From the NCBI RefSeq assembly GCF_900106555.1, contig NZ_FNOE01000002.1, positions 62,001-126,000 of the forward strand: 64,000 nucleotides of DNA, in the 5' to 3' direction. The stretch comes from Nitrosomonas oligotropha. GTDB taxonomy: Bacteria > Pseudomonadota > Gammaproteobacteria > Burkholderiales > Nitrosomonadaceae. The translations under genes and the position numbers were made by a program. This document shows positions 25,521 through 34,711 of this stretch, one piece after another; position 1 is the stretch's first letter; each line of letters starts with the position of its first letter. The notes under the pieces were generated by a model. It was given only the letters and a program-made list of their open reading frames with translations, did no database searches and was not told where the DNA came from.

Positions 25521-27120
25521 AGAAGAGCTAAACCAACTCGGCAAAACCCTCTGGGGCATCGCCAACCAGTTGCGCGGCGCGATGAATGCCGATGATTTTC
25601 GCGACTATATGCTGTCCTTCCTATTCTTACGCTATCTCTCGGATAACTACGAAGCGGCGGCGAAGAAGGAGCTGGGCCGGGATTATCCGCAGTTGGCTGA
25701 CGATGACCGGCGCGCGCCCTTGTCTGTCTGGTATGAGCAGAACGCCGATGATGTGACCGATTTCGAGAAGCAGATGCGCCTTAAGGTGCATTATGTGATC
25801 GAGCCGCAGCACCTGTGGAGCAGCGTGGCCGAGATGGCGCGTACGCACCACGGCGATTTGCTGGATACTTTGTGGAAGGGTTTCAAATACATTGAGGAGA
25901 AATCATTCGAGAGCACCTTTCAAGGACTGTTCTCGGAAATCAATCTGCACTCCGAGAAGCTGGGCAAGAAACCGGCGGATCGTAATGCCAAGCTTTGCAT
26001 CATCATTCAGAGGATAGCCGAGGGCATCGCCCAGTTCAGTACCGACATCGATATTCTGGGCGATGCCTATGAATACCTGATCGGCGAGTTCGCCGCGGGT
26101 TCCGGTAAAAAGGCGGGGGAGTTTTATACTCCGCAACAGATTTCCACCATTCTTTCCAGAATTGTTACGCTGGACAGCCAGGAACCGGCCACTGGACCCA
26201 AACCGAAGCTGAGCAAGGTGCTGGACTTCGCCTGCGGTTCAGGCTCGTTGCTGCTGAATGTGCGCAAGCAGCTCGGTCCGCACGGTATCGGCAAAATCTA
26301 TGGGCAGGAAAAGAACATTACCACCTATAACTTGGCACGCATGAATATGCTGCTGCATGGGGTGAAGGATACGGAGTTCGAGATACATCACGGCGATTCG
26401 CTGCTCAATGACTGGGATATCCTCAACGAGATGAATCCGGCCAAAAAGCTGCAATTCGACGCCGTGGTGGCTAACCCACCGTTCAGCTATCGCTGGGAAT
26501 CCACCGAGGCATTGGAAGAGGATTTTCGTTTCAAGAACTACGGCCTTGCGCCAAAATCCGCTGCCGACTTTGCCTTCCTGCTGCATGGCTTCCACTTTCT
26601 GAGTGACAGCGGTGTGATGGCGATCATCCTGCCCCACGGCGTGCTGTTCCGTGGCGGCGCGGAAGAACGCATCCGCACCAAGTTGCTAAAAGACGGCCAT
26701 ATCGACACCGTGATCGGTTTGCCTGCCAATCTGTTTTTTTCCACCGGCATCCCGGTCTGCATCTTAGTTCTAAAACGTTGCAAAAAACCGGATGACGTGT
26801 TGTTCATCAACGCCAGCGAATACTTCGAAAAAAGCAAACGGCAAAACCGCCTGCTGCCGGAGCACATCGACAAGATTGTCGCCACCTATCAGTTCCGCAA
26901 AGAAGAAGCGCATTATTCGCGACGGGTCGATATGGAAGAGATCGCCGCAAATGACTATAACCTGAATATCTCGCGCTATATCAGCACGGCAAAACCGGAG
27001 GATGCAATCGACTTGGCGGCTGTTCATGCGCAATTGACGGCGCTGGAAAAGCAAATCAAGGACGCGACGGAAAAACACAACGAATTTCTTAAGCAATTGG
27101 AGCTGCCGCCATTGCTCTAG
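25513..27120 (+). CDS. hsdM: Type I restriction modification methylase HsdM
   Basis: HsdM is the N6-adenine methyltransferase that protects host DNA and is needed with HsdS and HsdR for restriction. The 535 residues show the N-terminal helical domain (GIANQLRGAMNADDFRDYML), AGEFYTP (201-207), SAM motif I LDFACGSGSLLL (237-248) and catalytic motif IV NPPF (321-324). It is the last gene of the operon, unlike the usual hsdM-first order, so methylase is made after the restriction subunit. Its start overlaps rhuM. No obvious terminator follows. Confidence 0.95.
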   Translation: MTKEELNQLGKTLWGIANQLRGAMNADDFRDYMLSFLFLRYLSDNYEAAAKKELGRDYPQLADDDRRAPLSVWYEQNADDVTDFEKQMRLKVHYVIEPQHLWSSVAEMARTHHGDLLDTLWKGFKYIEEKSFESTFQGLFSEINLHSEKLGKKPADRNAKLCIIIQRIAEGIAQFSTDIDILGDAYEYLIGEFAAGSGKKAGEFYTPQQISTILSRIVTLDSQEPATGPKPKLSKVLDFACGSGSLLLNVRKQLGPHGIGKIYGQEKNITTYNLARMNMLLHGVKDTEFEIHHGDSLLNDWDILNEMNPAKKLQFDAVVANPPFSYRWESTEALEEDFRFKNYGLAPKSAADFAFLLHGFHFLSDSGVMAIILPHGVLFRGGAEERIRTKLLKDGHIDTVIGLPANLFFSTGIPVCILVLKRCKKPDDVLFINASEYFEKSKRQNRLLPEHIDKIVATYQFRKEEAHYSRRVDMEEIAANDYNLNISRYISTAKPEDAIDLAAVHAQLTALEKQIKDATEKHNEFLKQLELPPLL

Positions 27121-27287
27121 GGAGGCTGTTGGGCTGAATGATAAATGAGCATCATGAATCTATTTTTAACATTGAAGAGGCAACACAGATAGTTTTTCAA
27201 TAGCCTGCTGGTGTATGCGGTTTTTTTGACGATATAATGCGCCAGATATATTGCGTTATTTCATCCGGACTCTTCTAATTTCTATAC

Positions 27288-28415
27288 ATGCAAGAATCAA
27301 AATCAGTCGGTGTGGTAACACCGCAGTACGTGCAAATCGACAAGCCATTGCAGTTGAAAAGCGGATTGTCGCTGGAGAGCTATCACCTGGTTTATGAGAC
27401 CTACGGGCAGTTGAATGCCGCGCATTCCAATGCGATCTTGATTTGCCATGCGCTTTCCGGTAATCATCATGTCGCCGGTGTGTATGCCGGAAATGAAAAG
27501 AGCGTCGGCTGGTGGGACAATATGGTGGGTCCCGGCAAGCCGATCGATACCGATCGTTTTTTTGTCATCGGTGTGAATAATTTGGGTGGCTGTCATGGCT
27601 CTACCGGCCCGGCCAGTATCGATCCACGTACCGGTAAGCAATATGGCGCGAGTTTTCCGGTGGTGACGGTGGAAGACTGGGTCGAAGCGCAGGCGCAATT
27701 GGCCGAGCATTTAGGTATTGAGCAATTTTCCGCCATCGTCGGCGGCAGCCTGGGCGGCATGCAGGCGATGCAGTGGACGCTCGATTATCCGGAGAAAGTG
27801 CGCCATGCGTTGGTGATCGCAGCTGCGCCAAAGTTGACTGCGCAAAACATCGCGTTTAATGATGTGGCTCGCCAGGCGATCATGACTGACCAAGAATTTT
27901 ACGGCGGTAATTTTTATGCCTACGACACCTTGCCGCGCCGCGGTTTACGGCTGGCGCGCATGCTGGGGCATATCACGTACCTGTCCGACGATTCGATGGC
28001 GGCGAAATTTGGCCGCAGTTTGCGTAAGGGTGAGCTTTCTTTCGGTTTCGACGTGGAGTTTGAAATCGAATCGTATTTGCGCTATCAAGGCGACAAATTC
28101 GCCGATTTATTCGATGCCAACAGCTATCTGCTGATGACCAAGGCGCTGGATTACTTCGATCCCGCCGCAGCGTACGGAGGTGATTTGAGTGCGGCATTCC
28201 GCGCCGCCAAGGCGAATTTTCTGGTGGTTTCGTTTACCTCGGATTGGCGTTTTTCCCCGCAGCGTTCCCAGGAAATCGTCAAGGCGTTATTGGATAACGA
28301 ACTGAGCGTCAGTTATGCGGAAATCAGTTCCAGTCATGGCCACGACTCGTTCTTGATGGAACCGTCCTGTTATCACCAGCTGGTACGGGCGTATATGGAC
28401 AATATTACGATCTGA
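27288..28415 (+). CDS. metX: Homoserine O-acyltransferase MetX
   Basis: This alpha/beta-hydrolase acylates homoserine for methionine synthesis. The 375 residues show the nucleophile Ser154 in [11 protein letters not shown], the acid in FTSDWRFSP and the His in SSHGHDSFL. Whether the donor is acetyl- or succinyl-CoA cannot be read with certainty; many proteobacterial MetX proteins use succinyl-CoA. A TATAAT (27233-27238) lies 50 bases before the start. metW follows after 7 bases, the typical betaproteobacterial pair. Confidence 0.94.
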   Translation: MQESKSVGVVTPQYVQIDKPLQLKSGLSLESYHLVYETYGQLNAAHSNAILICHALSGNHHVAGVYAGNEKSVGWWDNMVGPGKPIDTDRFFVIGVNNLGGCHGSTGPASIDPRTGKQYGASFPVVTVEDWVEAQAQLAEHLGIEQFSAIVGGSLGGMQAMQWTLDYPEKVRHALVIAAAPKLTAQNIAFNDVARQAIMTDQEFYGGNFYAYDTLPRRGLRLARMLGHITYLSDDSMAAKFGRSLRKGELSFGFDVEFEIESYLRYQGDKFADLFDANSYLLMTKALDYFDPAAAYGGDLSAAFRAAKANFLVVSFTSDWRFSPQRSQEIVKALLDNELSVSYAEISSSHGHDSFLMEPSCYHQLVRAYMDNITI

Positions 28416-28422
28416 GTAAATC

Positions 28423-29040
28423 ATGACTAATACCCCAGCACCTTCCCCCCTTGTATTACGTCCGGATTTTGCCGCTATTGCCGAATGGATCAAACCCGGT
28501 GCGAAAATACTCGATTTGGGTTGCGGCGACGGTTCGTTGCTGCGTTATTTGCGTGATACGCGCGATGTGTTCGGTTATGGCGTGGAAATCGACGAAACCA
28601 ATTTGCTGAAATGTTTTCGCAACGGCATTAACGTGATCCAGAATGATCTGGAAGCGGGATTATCGAGCTTTGCCTCGGATTCGTTCGATTATGTGATTTT
28701 GTCGCAAACCTTGCAGGCGATGCGGCATACCGAGGGTATCATCCAGGAAATGTTGCGTGTCGGTAATGAAGGCATCGTCTCATTTCCCAATTTTGGTAAC
28801 TGGAAAAACCGTATGCAGGTGATTTCCGGCCATATGCCGGTGTCGGAAACACTGCCGTACCGCTGGTACAACACACCCAATATCCATCTCTGCACACTGG
28901 ACGATTTTGAAGAACTGTGTCAGCAATGCGACGCACGCATTCTGGAACGCAAAGTGATGAGCAATCATTACCGTCCAGTTAATTTTCTGCCGAATCTGCG
29001 CGGCATGCTGGCGTTTTACCGCTTTGAGCGGCGGACCTGA
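28423..29040 (+). CDS. metW: MetW, SAM-dependent methyltransferase-like partner of MetX
   Basis: The 205-residue protein has the SAM-binding loop ILDLGCGDGSLLRYL near residues 29-43, VEIDETNLLKCFRNGINV and the post-motif VILSQTLQAM. MetW is known to associate with MetX and is needed for full methionine synthesis in several proteobacteria. It is co-transcribed with metX and ends convergently with the DUF455 gene, 37 bases away. Confidence 0.93.
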   Translation: MTNTPAPSPLVLRPDFAAIAEWIKPGAKILDLGCGDGSLLRYLRDTRDVFGYGVEIDETNLLKCFRNGINVIQNDLEAGLSSFASDSFDYVILSQTLQAMRHTEGIIQEMLRVGNEGIVSFPNFGNWKNRMQVISGHMPVSETLPYRWYNTPNIHLCTLDDFEELCQQCDARILERKVMSNHYRPVNFLPNLRGMLAFYRFERRT

Positions 29041-29077
29041 TTTCCAGACAGCGGAGTAACTCTACAACGGTTGTCAT

Positions 29078-29908
29078 TCACTGTGCCGTATTTTCGCCAC
29101 GTTTTTTGGCGATTCCCATTTGTTCCAGCGCTTTGAGTTCTGCTAAGGAAAAGCCCGCTTGCTGTCTTGCTTCGTAGTGGAACGGACCGAACATCTGCCC
29201 GGAAAAATACCGGTTGATCAATTCGTGAAATGTTTGCTCCGGATCGAGTCCGCGTTGTCGGCATAGATACTGAAACCAATGCGATCCGATGGCGACATGG
29301 CCGATTTCATCACGCAGGATAATCTCCAGCACGGCTGCCGTTTTCTCATCACCCGCTTGACGCATTCGTTTGATCAAACCGGGCGTTACGTCCAATCCCC
29401 TGGCTTCCAATACGTGCGGCACCAGCGCCATGCGCACCAGCGGATCGAAAGCCGTGCGCTTGGCCATGTTCCACAAGCCGTTATGCGCCGGGAAATCGCC
29501 GTAATCGCTGCCGAATTCGTTCAGGCGTTCGCGCAGCAATTGGAAGTGATATGCTTCTTCAGCCGCTACGGTTATCCAGCCGCTGTAAAACGCTTGTGGT
29601 AGATCGCGGAAACGATACACCGCATCCCACGCCAGATTGATGGCGTTGAACTCGATGTGCGTTATCGCATGAATCAACGCTGCCAGTCCTTCGTTTGTGT
29701 TCAAACGGCGTTTCGGCACATCAACCGGTGCGACCAGGACAGGCTTGGCCGGGCGGCCGGGTTCTTCAACCGGTTCAGGCTTGCCTGGGGATTGCAGCAC
29801 TAGCTGGCCATCACGCCATGCCTGCGCGGTTTGCCGGGTCAAATGCAGTTTTGCTTCGATTTCATCGGCTGCAAGGCAACGGGCTGCGGCATCAAACAAG
29901 GATTCCAT
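29078..29908 (-). CDS. DUF455 ferritin-like protein
   Basis: The 276-residue helical protein shows carboxylate/His pairs of a ferritin-like di-iron site: AITHIEFNAINLAWDAVYRF, VAAEEAYHFQLL and LRDEIGHVAIGSHW. DUF455 is related to MiaE-like oxidoreductases, but the reaction is unknown. The first 70 residues, rich in Pro and Lys, form a less conserved leader. It is a single gene, convergent with metW and divergent from the thioesterase. Confidence 0.85.
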   Translation of the reverse strand: MESLFDAAARCLAADEIEAKLHLTRQTAQAWRDGQLVLQSPGKPEPVEEPGRPAKPVLVAPVDVPKRRLNTNEGLAALIHAITHIEFNAINLAWDAVYRFRDLPQAFYSGWITVAAEEAYHFQLLRERLNEFGSDYGDFPAHNGLWNMAKRTAFDPLVRMALVPHVLEARGLDVTPGLIKRMRQAGDEKTAAVLEIILRDEIGHVAIGSHWFQYLCRQRGLDPEQTFHELINRYFSGQMFGPFHYEARQQAGFSLAELKALEQMGIAKKRGENTAQ

Positions 29909-30076
29909 AACTCAGACAGACAAAATAATTCAATCGCGGTATTTTCCTGTGTTTTAAGCGGAATGGCCAATCCGGAATCGGTGTAAAAAAGAAATTCTGG
30001 TTCAAACGGAAAGATCATTGTATTCTTGGATAACAGGAATTCTTTTGATCACTATCCGTTGAGCGACCTCTCTGCT

Positions 30077-30499
30077 ATGGCTGATATACCGGACGATTCA
30101 TCACTTCAAGTTCACCTGCCGGAAGGGCAGCCGGTATTGCGCATGGTGCCGATGCCAGCGAATACCAATTATGCCGGGGATATTTTCGGCGGCTGGATCA
30201 TGTCGCAAGTCGATATGGCGGGCAGCATTCCGGCGATCCGCCGCGCGCACGGACGGGTTGCGACTGTTGCGGTCAATTCCTTTGTATTCAAACATCCAGT
30301 GTTTGTCGGCGATCTGGTCAGTTTTTATGCCGATATCGTCAAAATAGGGCGCACCTCGATTACCGTCGACGTAGCCGTTTATGCGCAACGCGGCGTGCGC
30401 GAAGGCGGCGAGGAAATCTGCATCAAAGTGACCGAAGCGGTGCTGACGTACGTTGCGATCGACAACAACCGCAAGCCAAGGGCGGTGCCGAAGGATTAA
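30077..30499 (+). CDS. Acyl-CoA thioesterase, YciA-type hotdog
   Basis: The protein resembles YciA: PMPANTNYAGDIFGGWIMSQ contains the hotdog helix with the Asn and Asp of the active site, followed by AHGRVATVAVNSFVF and a VGDLVSFYADIVKIGRTS core. It hydrolyses acyl-CoA in the cytosol. The ATG at 30077 gives 140 residues (E. coli YciA has 132). The frame is open to a TTG at 30026 (157 residues), and neither start has a strong ribosome site. Confidence 0.88.
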   Translation: MADIPDDSSLQVHLPEGQPVLRMVPMPANTNYAGDIFGGWIMSQVDMAGSIPAIRRAHGRVATVAVNSFVFKHPVFVGDLVSFYADIVKIGRTSITVDVAVYAQRGVREGGEEICIKVTEAVLTYVAIDNNRKPRAVPKD

Positions 30500-30585
30500 C
30501 GTTGTTGCGTTGAAACCCGGCGGTACCGAACTGCTTTAAAGTGCCCGCTCTAATCGATAAAAAGTATTCTTTCCCATCTGCATGC

Positions 30586-32298
30586 CTACGCGAACAATTC
30601 GCGATCGCGAATCTTCCGGACATCGGTGTAATCCTCGTCCCACCAGGGTTTCTCGCTGGGATTCCGTGGCGGTTTGGCGAGCACAAATTGTTTCCTGGCT
30701 TTCTTGGCTTCCTGTTGCGCCACGCGGAAATGGTGGTGGTCGAAAATGCGCAGCGCTTCAATCATGTAGGAGACGGCAATACGGCGGTCGCGAATCAACA
30801 TGAGGTTTTCCCCGTTCTTGAGGTCCGCCGGTGAGGAAAAATTATAAGAGCCGAGATAAACCCGGGCGCTGGGTTTATCGAAATCAATGACAACGAACTT
30901 GTGGTGCATGCGGATACCGCTACCGCCAACCGGTTCGGCGGAGAATGGCTCAAGGACGTTTTTCGTCAGCGCGGAAGGAAAAACGGGAGCGATATTGCCG
31001 TTCGGTTTTTGCAGATCGAGACCGCCGACTTTGCGGTCGGAAATGCCATACACAAAGATATCAGCGTTACTGGTCACATTGGTGATCGCATCGAGAATCG
31101 GCCCAGGTGTCTGATACAGGAACGCCAGCGAATAGAACAGGGACGATGTTGTCTTGCCGCCGATGTCGTTAGCCACTGTTTTCAATAGCGCATTCGACTT
31201 GTTGTGGGGTGAAAACGCCACGCGCGCATCAATCTTCGTCAAACCCAGATCGTTCCACTGCGCGGATGCCGTGCCAGTGAAATCTTTTGGTTTCTGCGAC
31301 CAATAGCTTTCAAACGCCGCCAGGAATGGTTTGATCGCGCTAGCTCCTAGCAGAATCATGGCGTTATTCGATTGTACGAAAAAACCACGCCAGCTGAAAT
31401 TGGTCGAGCCGCATACAACCTTCTGAGTGTTGGGGCCATCGGCCACGATGACCTTATTGTGCTGGAGCGACAGCATGTGCTGCCGTTGCACATTTTCTGC
31501 ACCCGCAGAGACCGCGAGCCGCTGCGCCGCCAGATTTTCACTGGCGTCCTCTTCGCCGTGGTCCTGGCTGTTATCGATGATGATTTTCAAGCGCTTGCCG
31601 AGTTTCTCCAAGCGCGTCAGAACGCCGGGTTCGTTGAGATCGTAGGCGATCACGCGAACCTGAGCCTTCGGGTCGGCGATGGCCTGGTCGAGCACTTCGA
31701 GAATGGCACTGCGCGCCTCGAATCCCATCCATGCGAGCGCTTCTTTGGTTTTGGGGTGGGTCGGGGTGAAAGTCAATCCATCGGTTGCCTTGGCCGGTAA
31801 CAATGTCGAGACATCGCCCGCCGATGCGTACCGGTCGACAAACGCCTGCGAGGATACGAAGCCGCGCGTGAACGTGACGTTGAGCAATCCCGGATAAGTT
31901 TCGCGCCTTAGCTCGATCGCCACTTCCTGAGCATCGCCGTAGCTCAGTTCATCGGCGGTATTCATAAACACCGGCGTGACTCTGTAGATGAATTCGCCCT
32001 CGAGTTCGGCGTTACGCGGGAAATGCACCCAGCGGAATTTTTGGATCGGCGAGAGCCGCGTCGATAATTGGGTGGTGTTGAGCTTGCCATCGGCGCCGCG
32101 AAAACCGAGGCGGTTTTTCAACGCGAAAAATCGATCGCCGCGGGGTTCCTTGTATTCGATGGAGAAACCAACGAAATCCTGTGGCGGCCGGCCGTTCTTC
32201 CAATTCATGGCAATGAGCGCCATGCCATCGCCGCGATGAAGTTTGAGTGTGAAGAGTGCCGCTGCGCTTTGACCACTGATCTGAAATTCATCTGTCAT
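30586..32298 (-). CDS. Phospholipase D-like protein with two HKD motifs
   Basis: The 570-residue protein has two phospholipase D half-sites, each with an exact HxKx4D: QHNKVIVAD with CGSTNFSWRGFF, and HHKFVVIDFD with YLGSYNFSSPADL. The N-terminal 200 residues are a beta-rich region (LNVTFTRGFVSSQAFVDRY) without signal peptide. Such proteins cleave phosphodiester bonds in lipids or nucleic acids, and the substrate is unknown. The ATG at 32298 follows an ideal AAGGGG site; an upstream in-frame start at 32316 is less likely. It is a single gene, possibly defence-related by resemblance to other standalone PLD nucleases. Confidence 0.8.
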   Translation of the reverse strand: MTDEFQISGQSAAALFTLKLHRGDGMALIAMNWKNGRPPQDFVGFSIEYKEPRGDRFFALKNRLGFRGADGKLNTTQLSTRLSPIQKFRWVHFPRNAELEGEFIYRVTPVFMNTADELSYGDAQEVAIELRRETYPGLLNVTFTRGFVSSQAFVDRYASAGDVSTLLPAKATDGLTFTPTHPKTKEALAWMGFEARSAILEVLDQAIADPKAQVRVIAYDLNEPGVLTRLEKLGKRLKIIIDNSQDHGEEDASENLAAQRLAVSAGAENVQRQHMLSLQHNKVIVADGPNTQKVVCGSTNFSWRGFFVQSNNAMILLGASAIKPFLAAFESYWSQKPKDFTGTASAQWNDLGLTKIDARVAFSPHNKSNALLKTVANDIGGKTTSSLFYSLAFLYQTPGPILDAITNVTSNADIFVYGISDRKVGGLDLQKPNGNIAPVFPSALTKNVLEPFSAEPVGGSGIRMHHKFVVIDFDKPSARVYLGSYNFSSPADLKNGENLMLIRDRRIAVSYMIEALRIFDHHHFRVAQQEAKKARKQFVLAKPPRNPSEKPWWDEDYTDVRKIRDRELFA

Positions 32299-32580
32299 AG
32301 TAATCCCCTTAAGCAATGAATAAGCTGTTCGGTACGCGCGTTCACGAAAGTTCGCCGGATGCCGGATGGAACGCAGGGTTGTTCGTGGAGCTATTCCGTA
32401 AAAACGATTGACGAGATCAGTGTACCTTGATGTGCGCCGGGTGTCATTTGCCTGTGCGGGAAAGCGTTGAGAGACAGTGTGTCAAAGTGACCGGACGTGA
32501 TTTCACAATCGTAATCGCTTGCCAAACCGGAGGTGTCCTTGTAAGTTAGCCATCCGTCATTCCATAACAAGGCTGAAAAG

Positions 32581-33501
32581 ATGCCGAATCATCTCCAACG
32601 CACCTATATCTACCAAAATCATCATTTCGACAGTACGCGCTGGGATTATTTTGAATCGCGTGCTGACGATATCGTCATCGCAACGTCCTACAAAGCGGGT
32701 ACCACGTGGACGCAAGCGATTGTTGCGCATTTGCTCTTTCCCGACGGGAATTTCCCGGCGCCGCCAGCGCACATGTCGCCGTGGCTGGATATGCGGATCA
32801 TTCCACTCGAAGTGGTTCTGAATAACTTAAAGGCGCAGCAGCACCGCCGCTTTATCAAGACGCACCTGCCGCTCGACGGCATGCCATATTGCGAAAAGAC
32901 CAAATACCTGTATATCACCCGCGATCCACGCGATGTTTTTATGTCGTTGTGGAATCACTATACCGGCCTGAAAGAAGAGGTGTTTATGCTGATGAACGGG
33001 TTGCCTGGGCGCGTGGGTGATGAACTTCCGCCACCACCGGATGATATCCATGTTTTTTGGCGGAACTGGATAACGCGTGGCTGGTTTGAATGGGAAACCG
33101 ACGGCTGGCCGTACTGGTCGCACCTCTCCAATGTGCAATCGTGGTGGAATTTTCGTCACCTGCCCAATATCCGATTGTTCCACTACAACGACATGCTCGC
33201 GGATACCGGACGAGAAGTTCGTCGCATCGCCGAATTTCTGGAGATCGATGTACCCGAGCACGCATGGTCCGGCATCATCAAGGCTGTGTCATTTACCGAA
33301 ATGAAACGCCAAGGTGAATTGTATGCACCGGGAGGAGGGCAATTCTTCAAGGGCGGCGCGCAGACTTTCCTGCACAAAGGTACCAATGGCCGCTGGCGCG
33401 ACGTGCTTTCCGATGAAGAACTGGCGCTTTATGATGCGGCTTGCAGGCGTGCGTTGACTGCTGATTGCCGGGAGTGGCTTGAAAATGGAGGAACGATTTG
33501 A
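32581..33501 (+). CDS. PAPS-dependent sulfotransferase
   Basis: The 306-residue protein has the cytosolic sulfotransferase signature: 5'-phosphosulfate loop TSYKAGTTWTQAIV near residues 36-49, 3'-phosphate site YITRDPRDVFMSLWNH, and the C-terminal GTNGRWRDVLS resembling RKGxxGDWK. It would move sulfate from PAPS to an acceptor hydroxyl. The acceptor is unknown. It lies near the glycan gene cluster but with its own promoter region, so sulfation of a surface sugar is possible, not shown. Confidence 0.9.
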   Translation: MPNHLQRTYIYQNHHFDSTRWDYFESRADDIVIATSYKAGTTWTQAIVAHLLFPDGNFPAPPAHMSPWLDMRIIPLEVVLNNLKAQQHRRFIKTHLPLDGMPYCEKTKYLYITRDPRDVFMSLWNHYTGLKEEVFMLMNGLPGRVGDELPPPPDDIHVFWRNWITRGWFEWETDGWPYWSHLSNVQSWWNFRHLPNIRLFHYNDMLADTGREVRRIAEFLEIDVPEHAWSGIIKAVSFTEMKRQGELYAPGGGQFFKGGAQTFLHKGTNGRWRDVLSDEELALYDAACRRALTADCREWLENGGTI

Positions 33502-33510
33502 TACTGAAAC

Positions 33511-33642
33511 TTGAACAAGCTTCGGTCTGAAGCGTTTATGTTATCCGAAATGGAGCGTGCCGAGTTAGCGTATGTTTTGGTTAAAAGCTTGGATACACCC
33601 ATTGATGCGCCTGTACTCAGTTTTAGTTTATCGAATTTTTAA
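33511..33642 (+). pseudogene. Remnant of an addiction-module antitoxin
   Basis: A short frame starting at TTG encodes MNKLRSEAFMLSEMERAELA followed by YVLVKSLDTPIDAP, the first half of the same antitoxin family seen at 10864-11091. The second half and the toxin are missing. The 3' end overlaps the SIR2-like gene on the other strand, as if that gene's arrival, or a deletion, cut the module. Confidence 0.5.
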
Positions 33643-34710
33643 GCTGCGACCATATTCGCGCAATAAACCAGCACAGGTAAGATCATTACGAATATGAATA
33701 TTTGGTGGTTGATGCCCTGAGATATCGTGCAAATCTTTTTTGATAACCTGAGTATCGCTGTCAGATAGACCGTGTGCAGTTGCATAAACGGGTGAACTGA
33801 GTGCAGTTGCCGGCTTGTTGCTGCCATAAAGAAGCTCAAGATTTTGTTCCGCGAATGCAAATCCTAGAAAAACGACACGCTTTGCAGAGCGGATCGTAGA
33901 TCTAATTTCGATGATGTCGCTATGTTCTTCATTTGTTCCTTCTGTGAATGTTTTTAATCCTTGTGCAATGGAAATCAGTTGATGATTAGTTGCTGATCCT
34001 CCAAAAGTTGCTGATCCTCCAAAATTGATAGCGCTCGAGATTTCCAAAGGCAGCGGACCAAGATATCCGTATGGATGATAAATCTTTAGATCTGCTAATA
34101 ATTCTGTGGCATGGGCGGGTTGTATGTGGTAATAGTTTTGAAAAGAATGATGGAGATAATGCTCAATGCAGCGATCATAATTGAACGTAATGATCGCAAT
34201 TTTGGATAATCTTTCAGGAATGTCTTTTAATTGACATCCTTCCACGATCAAACGGAAAAATGAGCTGTACCAAGTCTTATCGAGACCCTGGAAGTTAATC
34301 GTATTGTTGGCGTTTTGATTATTTACCCTCATTTTGCTTTTTGATTCAGCATGTAGGATGCAGTGTGCAATCGCGAGCTTGCCACAAGTAGTTATCTCTG
34401 TATCTTCCCGATGTGCATCAATGAAATTGTCAATCGATGCGGCTAGAGGCATGGCGTCAGAAATCTTCTGACAGGCACTATGGTAAGAATTTATGTTTCT
34501 TTGTTGGTGATCAGCTTGTTTTCGGAATATTTGCCTGAGAGCTTCTTCGATTAATTGGTTTTTACAAATATACTGTTGATGAATACCCTCAGGCTGAGTT
34601 TTTAGAGTCTCGGCTATTTGTTTCTTTAGCTCATAACCAGTTGGGAGATCGACCTCCTGACTCGCACCAGCGCCTACAACCATGACTAATGAATAATTTG
34701 AGTCAGTCAT
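33628..34710 (-). CDS. Standalone SIR2-like protein
   Basis: The 360-residue protein begins MTDSNYSLVMVVGAGASQEV, the SIR2-type nucleotide loop, followed by ITFNYDRCIEHYL (Asn and Asp), HPYGYLG (His) and VVFLGFAFAEQN, all typical of SIR2-like domains in bacterial defence proteins that degrade NAD+. No second domain is attached. It starts one base after the pgl stop as the last gene of a seven-gene operon. Base use is more A/T-rich than its neighbours. An 18-bp tandem duplication (33988-34023) repeats FGGSAT. The frame is open seven codons further to a TTG inside pgl, but the ATG fits the domain better. Confidence 0.75.
   Translation of the reverse strand: MTDSNYSLVMVVGAGASQEVDLPTGYELKKQIAETLKTQPEGIHQQYICKNQLIEEALRQIFRKQADHQQRNINSYHSACQKISDAMPLAASIDNFIDAHREDTEITTCGKLAIAHCILHAESKSKMRVNNQNANNTINFQGLDKTWYSSFFRLIVEGCQLKDIPERLSKIAIITFNYDRCIEHYLHHSFQNYYHIQPAHATELLADLKIYHPYGYLGPLPLEISSAINFGGSATFGGSATNHQLISIAQGLKTFTEGTNEEHSDIIEIRSTIRSAKRVVFLGFAFAEQNLELLYGSNKPATALSSPVYATAHGLSDSDTQVIKKDLHDISGHQPPNIHIRNDLTCAGLLREYGRSLKIR
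33988..34023. repeat. 18-bp tandem duplication inside the SIR2-like gene
   Basis: AGTTGCTGATCCTCCAAA occurs twice in direct succession (33988-34005, 34006-34023), adding FGGSAT in frame. It looks recent because the two units are identical. Confidence 0.9.
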
Positions 34711-34711
34711 T

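Noticed and set aside
27121-27287. Possible riboswitch upstream of metX
   Set aside because: The 167-base leader is too short and A/T-rich and lacks the conserved cores of known SAM riboswitches; only a TATAAT-like -10 is visible.
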